Of a DNA stretch of 64,000 nucleotides, positions 53,953-61,429 are shown piece after piece. The notes below the pieces were generated by a model. That model had not been told where the DNA came from. It worked only from the letters and a program-made list of their open reading frames with translations, and did no database searches. Origin of the DNA: Aurantibacillus circumpalustris (GTDB lineage Bacteria > Bacteroidota > Bacteroidia > B-17B0 > Aurantibacillaceae); the NCBI RefSeq assembly GCF_029625215.1, contig NZ_CP121197.1, positions 2,976,001 through 3,040,000 of the forward strand, given 5' to 3'. A program made the position numbers and the translations under genes. Positions within the stretch are counted from its first letter, which is position 1; every line of letters starts with the position of its first letter.

Positions 53953-56900
53953 CTATTTGCTTAGCCAAACCCTCAATAAGGAAAGCATACGTTCACTATC
54001 AATAGGTTTGGTAATATAATCGTTAGCCCCAGCATCTATACATTTTTGTTTGTCATCTTTCATTGCTTTTGCCGTAAGAGCAATCACTGGTAATTCTTTA
54101 AATTCATCTTGGGCTCTTATCCTTTTCATTGCTTCATATCCATCCATTTCAGGCATCATTATATCCATTAAAACAATGGCGATATCCTTGTTCTTATCTA
54201 AAATTTCAAGTGCGGTTTTACCGTTATCAGCTTTTAAGATTTCCATTCCGTGTTCCTTTAATATTTTTGATAGAGCAAATACGTTTCGCATATCATCATC
54301 AACTAACAAAACTTTTTTTTCATGATAAATTGCCTCCTTATCGTACAATTTATTTATTATAGATTGTTTTGATTCAGGTAAATTGCTGATGGTTCTATGC
54401 AGAAATAAGGCGGTTTCATCTAAAAGACGCTCCTCAGATTTTACACCTTTAATAATAATACTCTCGGCATATTTTTGCAGTTCGTAATTTTCTTCTTTTG
54501 TGAGTTCCCTACCTGTATAAATAATGATAGGTGAAATACTATCCTTTAAATTCTCGAGTTTATAAATAAGGTCAAAACCGGTCATATCTTGTAAACCAAT
54601 ATCTAACACAATACAATCAATGTGATTTTTCTGATATAATTCTATAGCTTCGTGTCCCGTTTCGGCTTCAAAACACATTACATCTCCATTGCCAATTAAT
54701 TTCTTAATCGCCGTTCTTAAGTTTTGGTCATCTTCTACAATAAGAAGGTTTTTCATTTTTCTATTTACAAAATTCTCAATCCTGCCAAAGGCTTCATCTA
54801 AATCCTTTTTATCTACTGGCTTCCTTAAGTATTCGATAGCCCCTTCTTTAATGGCCGCTAATGAACGTTCGTTTACCGACATGATGTGAACCGGTATATG
54901 TCTCACGGCAGGATTTTCTTTCAACTCTGTCAGCACCTTATAGCCATTAATTCCAGGGAGATCGATATCAAGAATGATGGCATGTGGTTTATATTCTAAT
55001 GCCAGTTTTAATCCGTCTTCGCCTGTTGCTGCCGTTAAACATTTAAATTCATTTTTCTTTGCCTGTTTTAAAAGTATTGAAGCAAATTTTAAATCATCTT
55101 CGATTATTAACACAACCTTATCTTGGTTGGTTATTGTATTTCTATCATCATCAATTGTTGGATAGTTCAAAAATTTGCGACTATTTTCAGTTGATGGCGT
55201 TAGCACATTAGTTTCGGTAATGGAGTCTGAATCGAACTGTTGGTTTTCTTCACGTATTTCAAAGGGGAGTATAAGCGAAAAAGTGGAACCCTTTTTTACT
55301 TTACTACTAAGTTTTATTTCTGCACCAAGCAATTTTGCCAGTTCACGTGAAATAGACAAGCCTAAACCTGTGCCGCCAAACTTTCTTGAAGTGCCTCCGT
55401 CGGCCTGCTGAAAAGCCTCAAATATGGAGCTCTGTTTATCTTCTTGTATTCCTATGCCAGTATCAATAATTGAAATAATAACTTTGTCTGAATCAAGTTT
55501 GTTTATAGTAAGCGTTACACTGCCTTTTTCGGTGAATTTTATAGCATTGGCTAAAAGGTTTTTTAATATCTGGTTTAAACGCTGTGAATCTGATCGAATA
55601 GTTTCTGGTAATCCATCCTCAAGGCTAAAAGATAGTTTCAATCCTTTTTCTTCAGCATTATATTTAAAATCGCGCACCAGTGTATTTGCCAACTTCCTCA
55701 AAGAGATACTTTCTATATTTATCATCATTTTCCCAGCTTCTATCTTAGAAAGATCAAGCACTTCATTAATTAGTACGAGTAAATCTCGTCCGCTCTTATA
55801 AATAATTTCAGCACTTTCAATCTGATCTTCATCAAGATTTTTCTTCTTGTTTTCGGAAAGATCTTTCGATAAAATCAATAAACTGTTTAGAGGCGTTCTT
55901 AATTCATGTGACATATTTGCCAGAAATTCCGATTTGTATTTACTACTTACCTCTAATAGTTTTGTTTTCTGTTCAATATCATTTTTTGCAGCTTCTACCT
56001 CTTGGTTTTTTACTTCTAAAGATTGAGTTTGATCTTCCAATTCCTTGTTAGTTATTTGTAACTCCTCCTGCTGTTGTTTTAAACTTTGAGTCTGCTCCTC
56101 AAGTTCTTCATTCATCTGCCTTAACTCTTCTTGTTGTGAAAGCAGTTCTTCACTTTGAACTTGGGTTTCTTCGAGCAATTGACTAATACGTTTTCTCGCA
56201 AATGCTGAATTAAAGCTCAAAGCAATGCTTTCCATTGCAATTCTAATGAACTCTTTTTCGGTTTCGGTAATGGGGGTTAATTTTCCTATTTCAATCACAC
56301 CTAATGTTCTTCCTTCAAAAACAAAAGGAATGATTGACAAGTTTTTGGGTTTGGTATTTAAAATGGCAGAGCTAATGCGCATTTCTTCTGCCTCGATTTC
56401 GTCCAAATAAATTGGCTTTTGCACGCTCGCGGCCTGTCCAATTAATCCTTCACCCATAACGAATTGTTGTTTTACATTTTTTGGCGATAAAAACGCATAA
56501 CTAGCGGAAAGGAATAGTGAATTGTCATTTTCATTTAGTAAGTATATTGCTCCAATATTCCCTTTTATATAAGTAGTTAGAAAGGTTATTGTTTTGGTTG
56601 CCATCTCTTCTATTCCTTTGTCGCCCATCAATCCATCAACGAGTTGATTTTGCCCTAATGTAAGCCAATTATGTTTTTCGTTAGCGGCAGTGGTTTCCCG
56701 TAATGAGGTGGTCATTTCTTTTAAGGCTAAGCCCAAAACATCGCGATCAGACTTCGGCTTTATGGTAACATGATAATTACCTGAGGCGACATTATTGGCG
56801 CTTTGAGCTATTTCCCTGAAGCTTTCATTTATATTAATAAGGGCGTTAAATACCGTTCTCAACTCATCATTTGTTTTATCTTCCGACCGTTCCTTTGTAA

Positions 56901-57585
56901 ATTCTCTACTTGCAATTTTTTCTGCTTCCTTTGTGATAAATGAAATTCTTTTTGTAATGTTTTGAGTAATTGAATAGGAAATAAACAAAGCAATGATTAA
57001 GCTCGAAATAATTAAAAAAAATACAGTATTAAGGGCACTACGGTAAGCCTTATCATTACGTATTTGATCTTCGCTCATTTTAATTTCATTTTTATTAACA
57101 AGACTTCCCAATTGCTGTATTACAACTGTCTTTGTTTTAGAGCTCTGATTGACTGAAATTTCGAAAGCCTTTTCGGGTTCATTTTGCAAAGAATATTCTA
57201 CAATTTTATTTAGGTTGGGTCTGAATTTTACCCATTCAGTTTTAAATGCTTCCAGCACCGTTTTACCTTCATTGTCAACAATATTTTCAAGTTCGAGGGT
57301 TTTCTTATCCACCGAGTCTAATGCCTGATAAATGAGCTTTTTATAAAACTCCATCTTTTCAGGGTTTCTTTCTACAATAATATTTTTTTCATGGCGAGTT
57401 ACCTGAAGCACATAAATCATTATTTCGTTAGATAGATTAATTTTCCGTGCCGAAACATTTACGAGGTATTTTATTCGGTCGTTAGATTCAGAGTTTTTGC
57501 TTATCATAACAAACGCGCATGCGATAAACAGCAGTAAAATGAAGGAAAGTCCGAATTGTAATTTTCTTTTAATGGATAGATTCAT
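53953..57585 (-). CDS. Large hybrid sensor kinase with GAF and three receivers
   Basis: This 1210-residue membrane kinase has TM1 (about 12-32), an extracytoplasmic CHASE3-like helical region (about 35-185), TM2 (about 186-208), HAMP (about 209-305), GAF (about 325-460) and a long coiled coil (about 465-555). HisKA follows with acceptor His560 (NMSHELRTPL), then HATPase (about 660-780). Three receivers lie at about 830-945, 950-1065 and 1085-1207. Receiver 2 has VLDIGLQDMTG and a less standard Lys region. This layout is typical of the hub kinase in CheB/CheR-linked Bacteroidota clusters. CheR and CheB encoded upstream may adjust the signal by methylating it or a partner. Confidence 0.93.
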   Translation of the reverse strand: MNLSIKRKLQFGLSFILLLFIACAFVMISKNSESNDRIKYLVNVSARKINLSNEIMIYVLQVTRHEKNIIVERNPEKMEFYKKLIYQALDSVDKKTLELENIVDNEGKTVLEAFKTEWVKFRPNLNKIVEYSLQNEPEKAFEISVNQSSKTKTVVIQQLGSLVNKNEIKMSEDQIRNDKAYRSALNTVFFLIISSLIIALFISYSITQNITKRISFITKEAEKIASREFTKERSEDKTNDELRTVFNALININESFREIAQSANNVASGNYHVTIKPKSDRDVLGLALKEMTTSLRETTAANEKHNWLTLGQNQLVDGLMGDKGIEEMATKTITFLTTYIKGNIGAIYLLNENDNSLFLSASYAFLSPKNVKQQFVMGEGLIGQAASVQKPIYLDEIEAEEMRISSAILNTKPKNLSIIPFVFEGRTLGVIEIGKLTPITETEKEFIRIAMESIALSFNSAFARKRISQLLEETQVQSEELLSQQEELRQMNEELEEQTQSLKQQQEELQITNKELEDQTQSLEVKNQEVEAAKNDIEQKTKLLEVSSKYKSEFLANMSHELRTPLNSLLILSKDLSENKKKNLDEDQIESAEIIYKSGRDLLVLINEVLDLSKIEAGKMMINIESISLRKLANTLVRDFKYNAEEKGLKLSFSLEDGLPETIRSDSQRLNQILKNLLANAIKFTEKGSVTLTINKLDSDKVIISIIDTGIGIQEDKQSSIFEAFQQADGGTSRKFGGTGLGLSISRELAKLLGAEIKLSSKVKKGSTFSLILPFEIREENQQFDSDSITETNVLTPSTENSRKFLNYPTIDDDRNTITNQDKVVLIIEDDLKFASILLKQAKKNEFKCLTAATGEDGLKLALEYKPHAIILDIDLPGINGYKVLTELKENPAVRHIPVHIMSVNERSLAAIKEGAIEYLRKPVDKKDLDEAFGRIENFVNRKMKNLLIVEDDQNLRTAIKKLIGNGDVMCFEAETGHEAIELYQKNHIDCIVLDIGLQDMTGFDLIYKLENLKDSISPIIIYTGRELTKEENYELQKYAESIIIKGVKSEERLLDETALFLHRTISNLPESKQSIINKLYDKEAIYHEKKVLLVDDDMRNVFALSKILKEHGMEILKADNGKTALEILDKNKDIAIVLMDIMMPEMDGYEAMKRIRAQDEFKELPVIALTAKAMKDDKQKCIDAGANDYITKPIDSERMLSLLRVWLSK

Positions 57586-57586
57586 A

Positions 57587-58165
57587 CTAACTTGCTAAAT
57601 TGTTTTGTTCTAATTGTATTAATAAATCAACTATTTTTTTAAGCGGCAAAATGTGATCAGGTTTGGTTGTCGCAATGGCAGCTAAAGGCATAGTATTTGA
57701 TTCTGCTGTTTCTGGGTCCTCAACTACAACTAAACCGCCATATTCCTGAATTCGTTTTACGCCAGCAGCGCCATCTTTATTTGAGCCCGTTAGAATTATG
57801 CCAATGAGTTTGTCTTTATATGCGGCTGCCGCAGATTCAAAAAGCACATCAATGGAGGGCCTGGCGAAGTTAACTCTTTGATCAATCGTTAACGAAAAGG
57901 TTTCGTCCATTTCAACTAACAAGTGATAATTGGCAGGTGCTACATAAACATTGCCCAGTTCAACTTTTTCTTTTTCACGTACTTCCTTTAATTTAAGATT
58001 GCTAGTTGTGTTTATGAAATTTATCCACATATTATCAGAACGGGCACCTATATGTTGAACAATTATTATCGGGATACTGAAAGTAGACGGCAAGGATGCA
58101 AACAATACCTTCATCGCATTCATACCTCCTAACGAAACACCTATGACAATTGCTTTATACTGCAT
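57587..58165 (-). CDS. cheB: Stand-alone CheB methylesterase domain
   Basis: This 192-residue protein is only the CheB catalytic domain, without the receiver of classical CheB. The catalytic triad is intact: Ser11 (GVSLGG), His38 (VQHIG) and Asp131 (GSNKDGA). It lies 1 bp downstream of the hybrid kinase start and 16 bp downstream of cheR. With no CheA, CheW or MCP gene in the window, it is probably part of a non-chemotaxis signalling system. The symbol refers to the domain family. Confidence 0.93.
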   Translation of the reverse strand: MQYKAIVIGVSLGGMNAMKVLFASLPSTFSIPIIIVQHIGARSDNMWINFINTTSNLKLKEVREKEKVELGNVYVAPANYHLLVEMDETFSLTIDQRVNFARPSIDVLFESAAAAYKDKLIGIILTGSNKDGAAGVKRIQEYGGLVVVEDPETAESNTMPLAAIATTKPDHILPLKKIVDLLIQLEQNNLAS

Positions 58166-58181
58166 TACTTGAATTTAAAAT

Positions 58182-59033
58182 TTAATATTTTTTCTTAAAA
58201 ATTTTATGTTTACTGTCTAGTTCGTTATACGTAGTATGTGCATTATTAAAGCGCAGGCTCTCTTTAGAACCCAAGCAGAGTATACCACCCTTAATAAGAC
58301 TGGCGTTAAAAAGAGAATGTACCTTGTTTTGAAGATTTCTATCAAAATAAATTAAGACGTTTCTGCAGAAAATCATTTGTACTTCTGCAAACACACTATC
58401 TGTAACAAGATTATGATTAGCCCAAACTATATTCTTCCCTAAAGATTGATGCATAATAACATTATCATAACTGGAAGTGTAATATTTACTAAAAGATTCT
58501 TTGCCACCAGATAGTTGATAGTTTAGTGTGTATTCTTTCATTAATTCGTTTGAAAAAATACCTTGTTTAGCTCTGTTCAAAGCTTGCTGATTAAAATCTG
58601 TTGCATAAATGGTAGCACGATCGTACAAACCTTCTTCTTTTAAAATAATTGACATGGAGTAGGCTTCTTCACCAGTTGAGCAACCAGCATGCCAGATTTT
58701 AATAAAGGGATATGTTTTTAAAATAGGTATTACTTTTTCGCGCAGAGATTTGTAAAACTCGGGATCGCGGAACATTTCAGTGACTGTAATGGATAAATCT
58801 CTTAGTAATTCGGCCGCGAACGTTTCATCGTGTAACACTTTTGCGTGTACCTCGGTAACATTTTTTAACCCAGTAATAAGCATTCGGTTATTAACCCTAC
58901 GTGCAATATGAGCCTGAGAATATTGCCTGAAGTCATATCCGTGTTTTTGATATATTGCATCAAGGAGAAGGGAAATTTCAATATCTAAATTATCTTTGTG
59001 CGGTGTCATATTAAAGAAAGTACTAACAAGCAA
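58182..59033 (-). CDS. cheR: CheR-type methyltransferase
   Basis: This 283-residue SAM-dependent glutamate methyltransferase has both CheR domains: the N-terminal helical part (YSQAHIARRVNNRM) and the catalytic part with WHAGCSTGEEAYSM (SAM-binding), ATDFNQQALNRAK and FCRNVLIYFD. An in-frame ATG at 59009 is an equally good start and would give 275 residues. It heads the CheR-CheB-kinase cluster. Palindromic site F lies about 420 bp upstream. Confidence 0.93.
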   Translation of the reverse strand: MLVSTFFNMTPHKDNLDIEISLLLDAIYQKHGYDFRQYSQAHIARRVNNRMLITGLKNVTEVHAKVLHDETFAAELLRDLSITVTEMFRDPEFYKSLREKVIPILKTYPFIKIWHAGCSTGEEAYSMSIILKEEGLYDRATIYATDFNQQALNRAKQGIFSNELMKEYTLNYQLSGGKESFSKYYTSSYDNVIMHQSLGKNIVWANHNLVTDSVFAEVQMIFCRNVLIYFDRNLQNKVHSLFNASLIKGGILCLGSKESLRFNNAHTTYNELDSKHKIFKKKY

Positions 59034-59253
59034 TTATTTTATTCTACGTAAACAAGGACAAATTTTTTTAGAGTGACAGAAAGCTCTAATGATTAGTCGT
59101 TATTGATACGGTTAAGTTTCGGCGAATCGTGTTTATTAAATTAGGTTTAACTCATTTTATGTTGTGGTTAAAAGGAATTAGACAAATAGTATTGTTGTGA
59201 AAATAATTAAACCTTTATAGTTTTTTTACACTAAGAATATTGATTTAATCTGA

Positions 59254-59283
59254 TGTATATGTGCCGGAGAAATAAGGATTAGC
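59254..59283. repeat. Weak relic of the tRNA-Ser 3' end
   Basis: GCCGGAGAAATAAGGATTAGC resembles the tRNA-Ser 3' end and its downstream sequence, including the TAGC ending seen in the relic at 61081. It is too short to be certain. Confidence 0.35.
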
Positions 59284-59334
59284 ATACACTTATCTAAAAA
59301 ATCCCGTAGTTAGAAAGCGAAAGAACGGTCGTAA

Positions 59335-59490
59335 ATACACGCACCGCTTGCTTCGGTGCCGATTACTGGCTTTTTATGGGTTAAATTTTAATGCTTCACG
59401 AAACAAAATATTTCTGGCATAAAGTTAGGTTAAAAAAATGCATTTTTTTGATGTTGTCGAATTCCGACACAACATGTCGGAAATCCGACA
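59335..59490. repeat. Composite repeat F: hairpin plus compound palindrome
   Basis: A stem GCACCG / CGGTGC (59341-59359) followed by TTACTGG and a T-rich run comes 96 bp before palindromic site F. It matches block 50802-50962 in order, orientation and spacing, though the stems differ in sequence. Confidence 0.65.
59455..59490. promoter_or_regulatory. Compound palindrome, site F
   Basis: TGTCGA-N3-CCGACA, 5 bp, TGTCGG-N4-CCGACA; differs from site E at very few positions. It lies upstream of the cheR-cheB-kinase cluster. Confidence 0.75.
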
Positions 59491-59657
59491 TGTTTACACT
59501 TAAAAAGATGCGTTGTGAAAATTTTGAAATAGAATTGAGTAGCATATTTATGATTTTAATAACACTCTTTCAAAAAAAATGGAAATCTAACGAGTCGATT
59601 GCATTTTTTTACAATTGTCGTGTGGAAGTTGGAAAACTTTGTACGCTTTGGGTGCTT

Positions 59658-59790
59658 GGGGATTAGTAAACACTAATACTTAAACTCCAAGAGTCATAAT
59701 ACAGGGCGCAAGCCAGTTCGCACAAGGAGGGTTTGTGAAAAACGAGCCTTATGTATTTACCAGTGGGAAGAAAGCTCCCGAGTTCGAACC
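59658..59790. repeat. Decayed duplicate of the tRNA-Ser locus
   Basis: Three elements of 61103-61290 recur in the same order: a 44-bp GGGATTAG...CATAATAC segment (59658-59702) of equal length, the exact GTGAAAAACGAGCCTT stem piece (59735-59750), and a GTATTTACCAG...GTTCGAACC tRNA 3'-like end (59752-59790). No tRNA could fold from it. Confidence 0.55.
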
Positions 59791-59951
59791 AATTTATTAA
59801 GGATTTAAAGAAAATCCCTAATTTTCAGAAATTTGTTTAGTTAGAAGTAATAAACAACTGATATTGAAAGCTTATTACTTGTTTATGAAGTTTGAGAGTA
59901 TATTTGTTTTATTTCGGGTGGTTCATAGTGTTCTTATAAAGTTGATAGAAA

Positions 59952-60359
59952 TTAGGTCAACCACTTATGTCTAAGGTCTAATGAAATAAGTTTCTGTTCT
60001 ATCTTTCTTTCAAGGCCACTATAAAATTCAGCAACACCAAAAACTCGTAATTCCTCTCTGTTTTTTTCGTCACGACTTGAATTTATTATTGCCACAGGAA
60101 CTTTACTCAGTAGTTTTGTTGTTCTTACTGTATATAATACAAATTTCAAAAAAATGGTGTGCATATTCATGTCTAAAAATATGAGACTTGGTTTTGTTTT
60201 ACACTTCTCAAAATAAGCGATTGTTTCTTCTTCATCGTATAATGATTCTATAAGAACTTGAGGCACTGCGTTATTTATAGTCCTTCTCAAAAGAAAATGA
60301 TCCTTCTTTTCATGGTCAATGATAAGCGCATAGAATAAATTAGAATTAAGATTTTTCAT
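59952..60359 (-). CDS. Degenerate receiver-domain protein
   Basis: This 135-residue protein resembles a receiver. The acidic pocket is reduced to IIDHEKKD, and the acceptor Asp63 is present in FLDMNM, but the MPxxxG motif after it is lost. The region of the conserved Lys reads VAEFYSGLERK, with no Lys-Pro. It may be phosphorylation-independent. It is separated from the main cluster by the repeats at 59.2-59.8 kb and shares no operon with a kinase. Confidence 0.72.
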   Translation of the reverse strand: MKNLNSNLFYALIIDHEKKDHFLLRRTINNAVPQVLIESLYDEEETIAYFEKCKTKPSLIFLDMNMHTIFLKFVLYTVRTTKLLSKVPVAIINSSRDEKNREELRVFGVAEFYSGLERKIEQKLISLDLRHKWLT

Positions 60360-60414
60360 TTCAGTTTTTTTTAAAGGTTCATATCCAACTCTATAAAATC
60401 AATCGCAATTTTGG

Positions 60415-60675
60415 TCAGTTTGACGATAATACGGTTACACTATTAGCGAAAAAAATGTACTTGTAAATTTTGCCTTTTATAAGTACCACTTTGTTTTTAA
60501 GTTTTTTTAATTTTTCACAGTTAAAAGGCTCTTCACCTTTAAACATTAAAAAATAGGTTCTGCCTTTAGATTTCAAGTAGAATGCAATGTTGTCTTTTTT
60601 GGAAAATTTCCCGAAAGAACGAGCAATCAGTTTGCCTTGAATGACGGTGTTATTTTCAGCATTTTCAGATTTCAT
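60415..60675 (-). CDS. Hypothetical small protein
   Basis: This 86-residue, Lys-rich, soluble protein has a likely five-strand pattern (IQGKLIARSFGKF, IAFYLKSKGRTYFLMF, KVVLIKGKIYKYIFFANSVTVL), reminiscent of a small OB-fold. No family was recognised. It is 55 bp upstream of the degenerate receiver gene on the same strand, and may be expressed with it. Confidence 0.6.
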   Translation of the reverse strand: MKSENAENNTVIQGKLIARSFGKFSKKDNIAFYLKSKGRTYFLMFKGEEPFNCEKLKKLKNKVVLIKGKIYKYIFFANSVTVLSSN

Positions 60676-61050
60676 GGAGCTAAGGGTTTAAGTAAATACT
60701 CTGCTGTCTATATTTAAGACTTTAAAAGCGTCACATACCCCTTAATGAATAGGCAAGTTGTTTTCTAAAAAAATGTTAAACTGAAAAATCGGTTACCAGA
60801 GCCATGAAGAAAGTTTTACTATTCTGTGTTAAGGAAAATTTTTCTTATTAAAGTTCAATTTGGGCTAGAAGTACTAATGCTTCCGCTGAATCATTCAACA
60901 CTAAAATGAAAGCTTATAGAGACTCTTTCAGAGGTGTAAATAATATTAGTTTTTCCTATTCAGATTCTCAAATATTTATGCTTATAATTCCTTTCCTCCA
61001 ACAATTCGGATTGATCCCCTGAAAGCAAGCTTTCTACAACTGATCAAAAT

Positions 61051-61082
61051 AAAAAAAGGATTGAGCAAAGCCCAATCCTTTT
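61051..61082. terminator. Terminator-like hairpin
   Basis: The stem AAAGGATTG / CAATCCTTT is flanked by an A run on its left, which gives a T tract on the minus strand. It stands directly before the tRNA-Ser relic, just as the true tRNA terminator stands before the tRNA end. Confidence 0.65.
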
Positions 61083-61111
61083 GTATTTATCTGCGGAGAA
61101 ATAGGGATTAG
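61081..61111. repeat. Relic of the tRNA-Ser 3' end
   Basis: TGTATTTATCTGCGGAGAAA and the next ten bases repeat the sequence at 61260-61288 with a single change, covering the acceptor stem 3' side and part of the T arm. The rest of the tRNA is missing; a GGGATTAGC / GCTGATCCC hairpin follows instead. Confidence 0.75.
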
Positions 61112-61147
61112 CTTTCGCTGATCCCTATAAACCCAGAGTCACAATAC

Positions 61148-61184
61148 AAACGAAGGCTCGTGAAAAACGAGCCTTCGTTTTTTG
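61148..61184 (+). terminator. Strong bidirectional terminator-like hairpin
   Basis: A 14-bp perfect stem (AAACGAAGGCTCGT / ACGAGCCTTCGTTT) with a short loop and a T run after it on the + strand. No + strand gene ends nearby, so it may serve the tRNA transcript on the minus strand or be part of the repeat unit. Confidence 0.7.
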
Positions 61185-61233
61185 TTTTCACACCCCCGAT
61201 TGAAAGCTTGCTTTCATCGTGTGTGATGAAAAC

Positions 61234-61260
61234 AAAAAAAGCGCACTAACGTGCGCCTTT
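61234..61260 (-). terminator. tRNA-Ser terminator
   Basis: On the minus strand the stem GCGCAC-GTTA-GTGCGC is followed by seven T. It begins about 15 bp after the tRNA 3' end and fits a rho-independent terminator for the tRNA transcript. Confidence 0.85.
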
Positions 61261-61272
61261 TGTATTTATCAG

Positions 61273-61357
61273 CGGAGAAATAGGGATTCGAACCCCAGGT
61301 ACCTCGCGGTACAACAGTTTTCAAGACTGCCGCAATCGACCACTCTGCCATTTCTCC
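61273..61357 (-). tRNA. tRNA-Ser (anticodon UGA)
   Basis: The 85-nt cloverleaf has acceptor stem GGAGAAA / TTTCTCC with discriminator G, an anticodon loop CTTGAAA with TGA at 61321-61323, a long variable arm (GTACC-GCGA-GGTAC) as expected for serine tRNA, and a T arm GGGG-TTCGAAT-CCC. CCA is not encoded. Its own terminator lies just downstream. It is the source of several partial copies in 59.2-61.1 kb. Confidence 0.95.
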
Positions 61358-61429
61358 AGAGGTGGCAAATTTACTACTTTTTTTACATCTGGCAAACCAT
61401 TTTAATTTTTTTTCATTAAATTTATAGTA

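Larger units (their letters stand above)
59034..59951. other. Intergenic region with composite repeat F and tRNA-Ser relics
   Basis: This 918-bp gap upstream of cheR contains a weak tRNA 3'-end relic (59254-59283), composite repeat F (59335-59490) and a longer decayed copy of the tRNA-Ser locus (59658-59790). A 91-codon + frame across site F is not called a gene. Confidence 0.6.
60676..61233. other. Intergenic region with terminators and a tRNA-Ser relic
   Basis: The first 370 bp (60676-61045) are AT-rich without a feature I can support. The rest holds two terminator-like hairpins (61051-61082 and 61148-61184), a relic of the tRNA-Ser 3' end (61081-61111), and two short GAAAGC/GCTTTC hairpins near 61020 and 61205. 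Confidence 0.55.

Noticed and set aside
59391-59666. Plus-strand frame of 91 codons, and a similar one at 50770-50970
   Set aside because: Both run through the composite repeats and translate the palindromes; their similarity comes from the repeat DNA, not from protein selection.
42813-60675. Phage or transposon island
   Set aside because: No integrase, transposase, capsid, tail or plasmid replication gene was found in the island; only repeat remnants are present.
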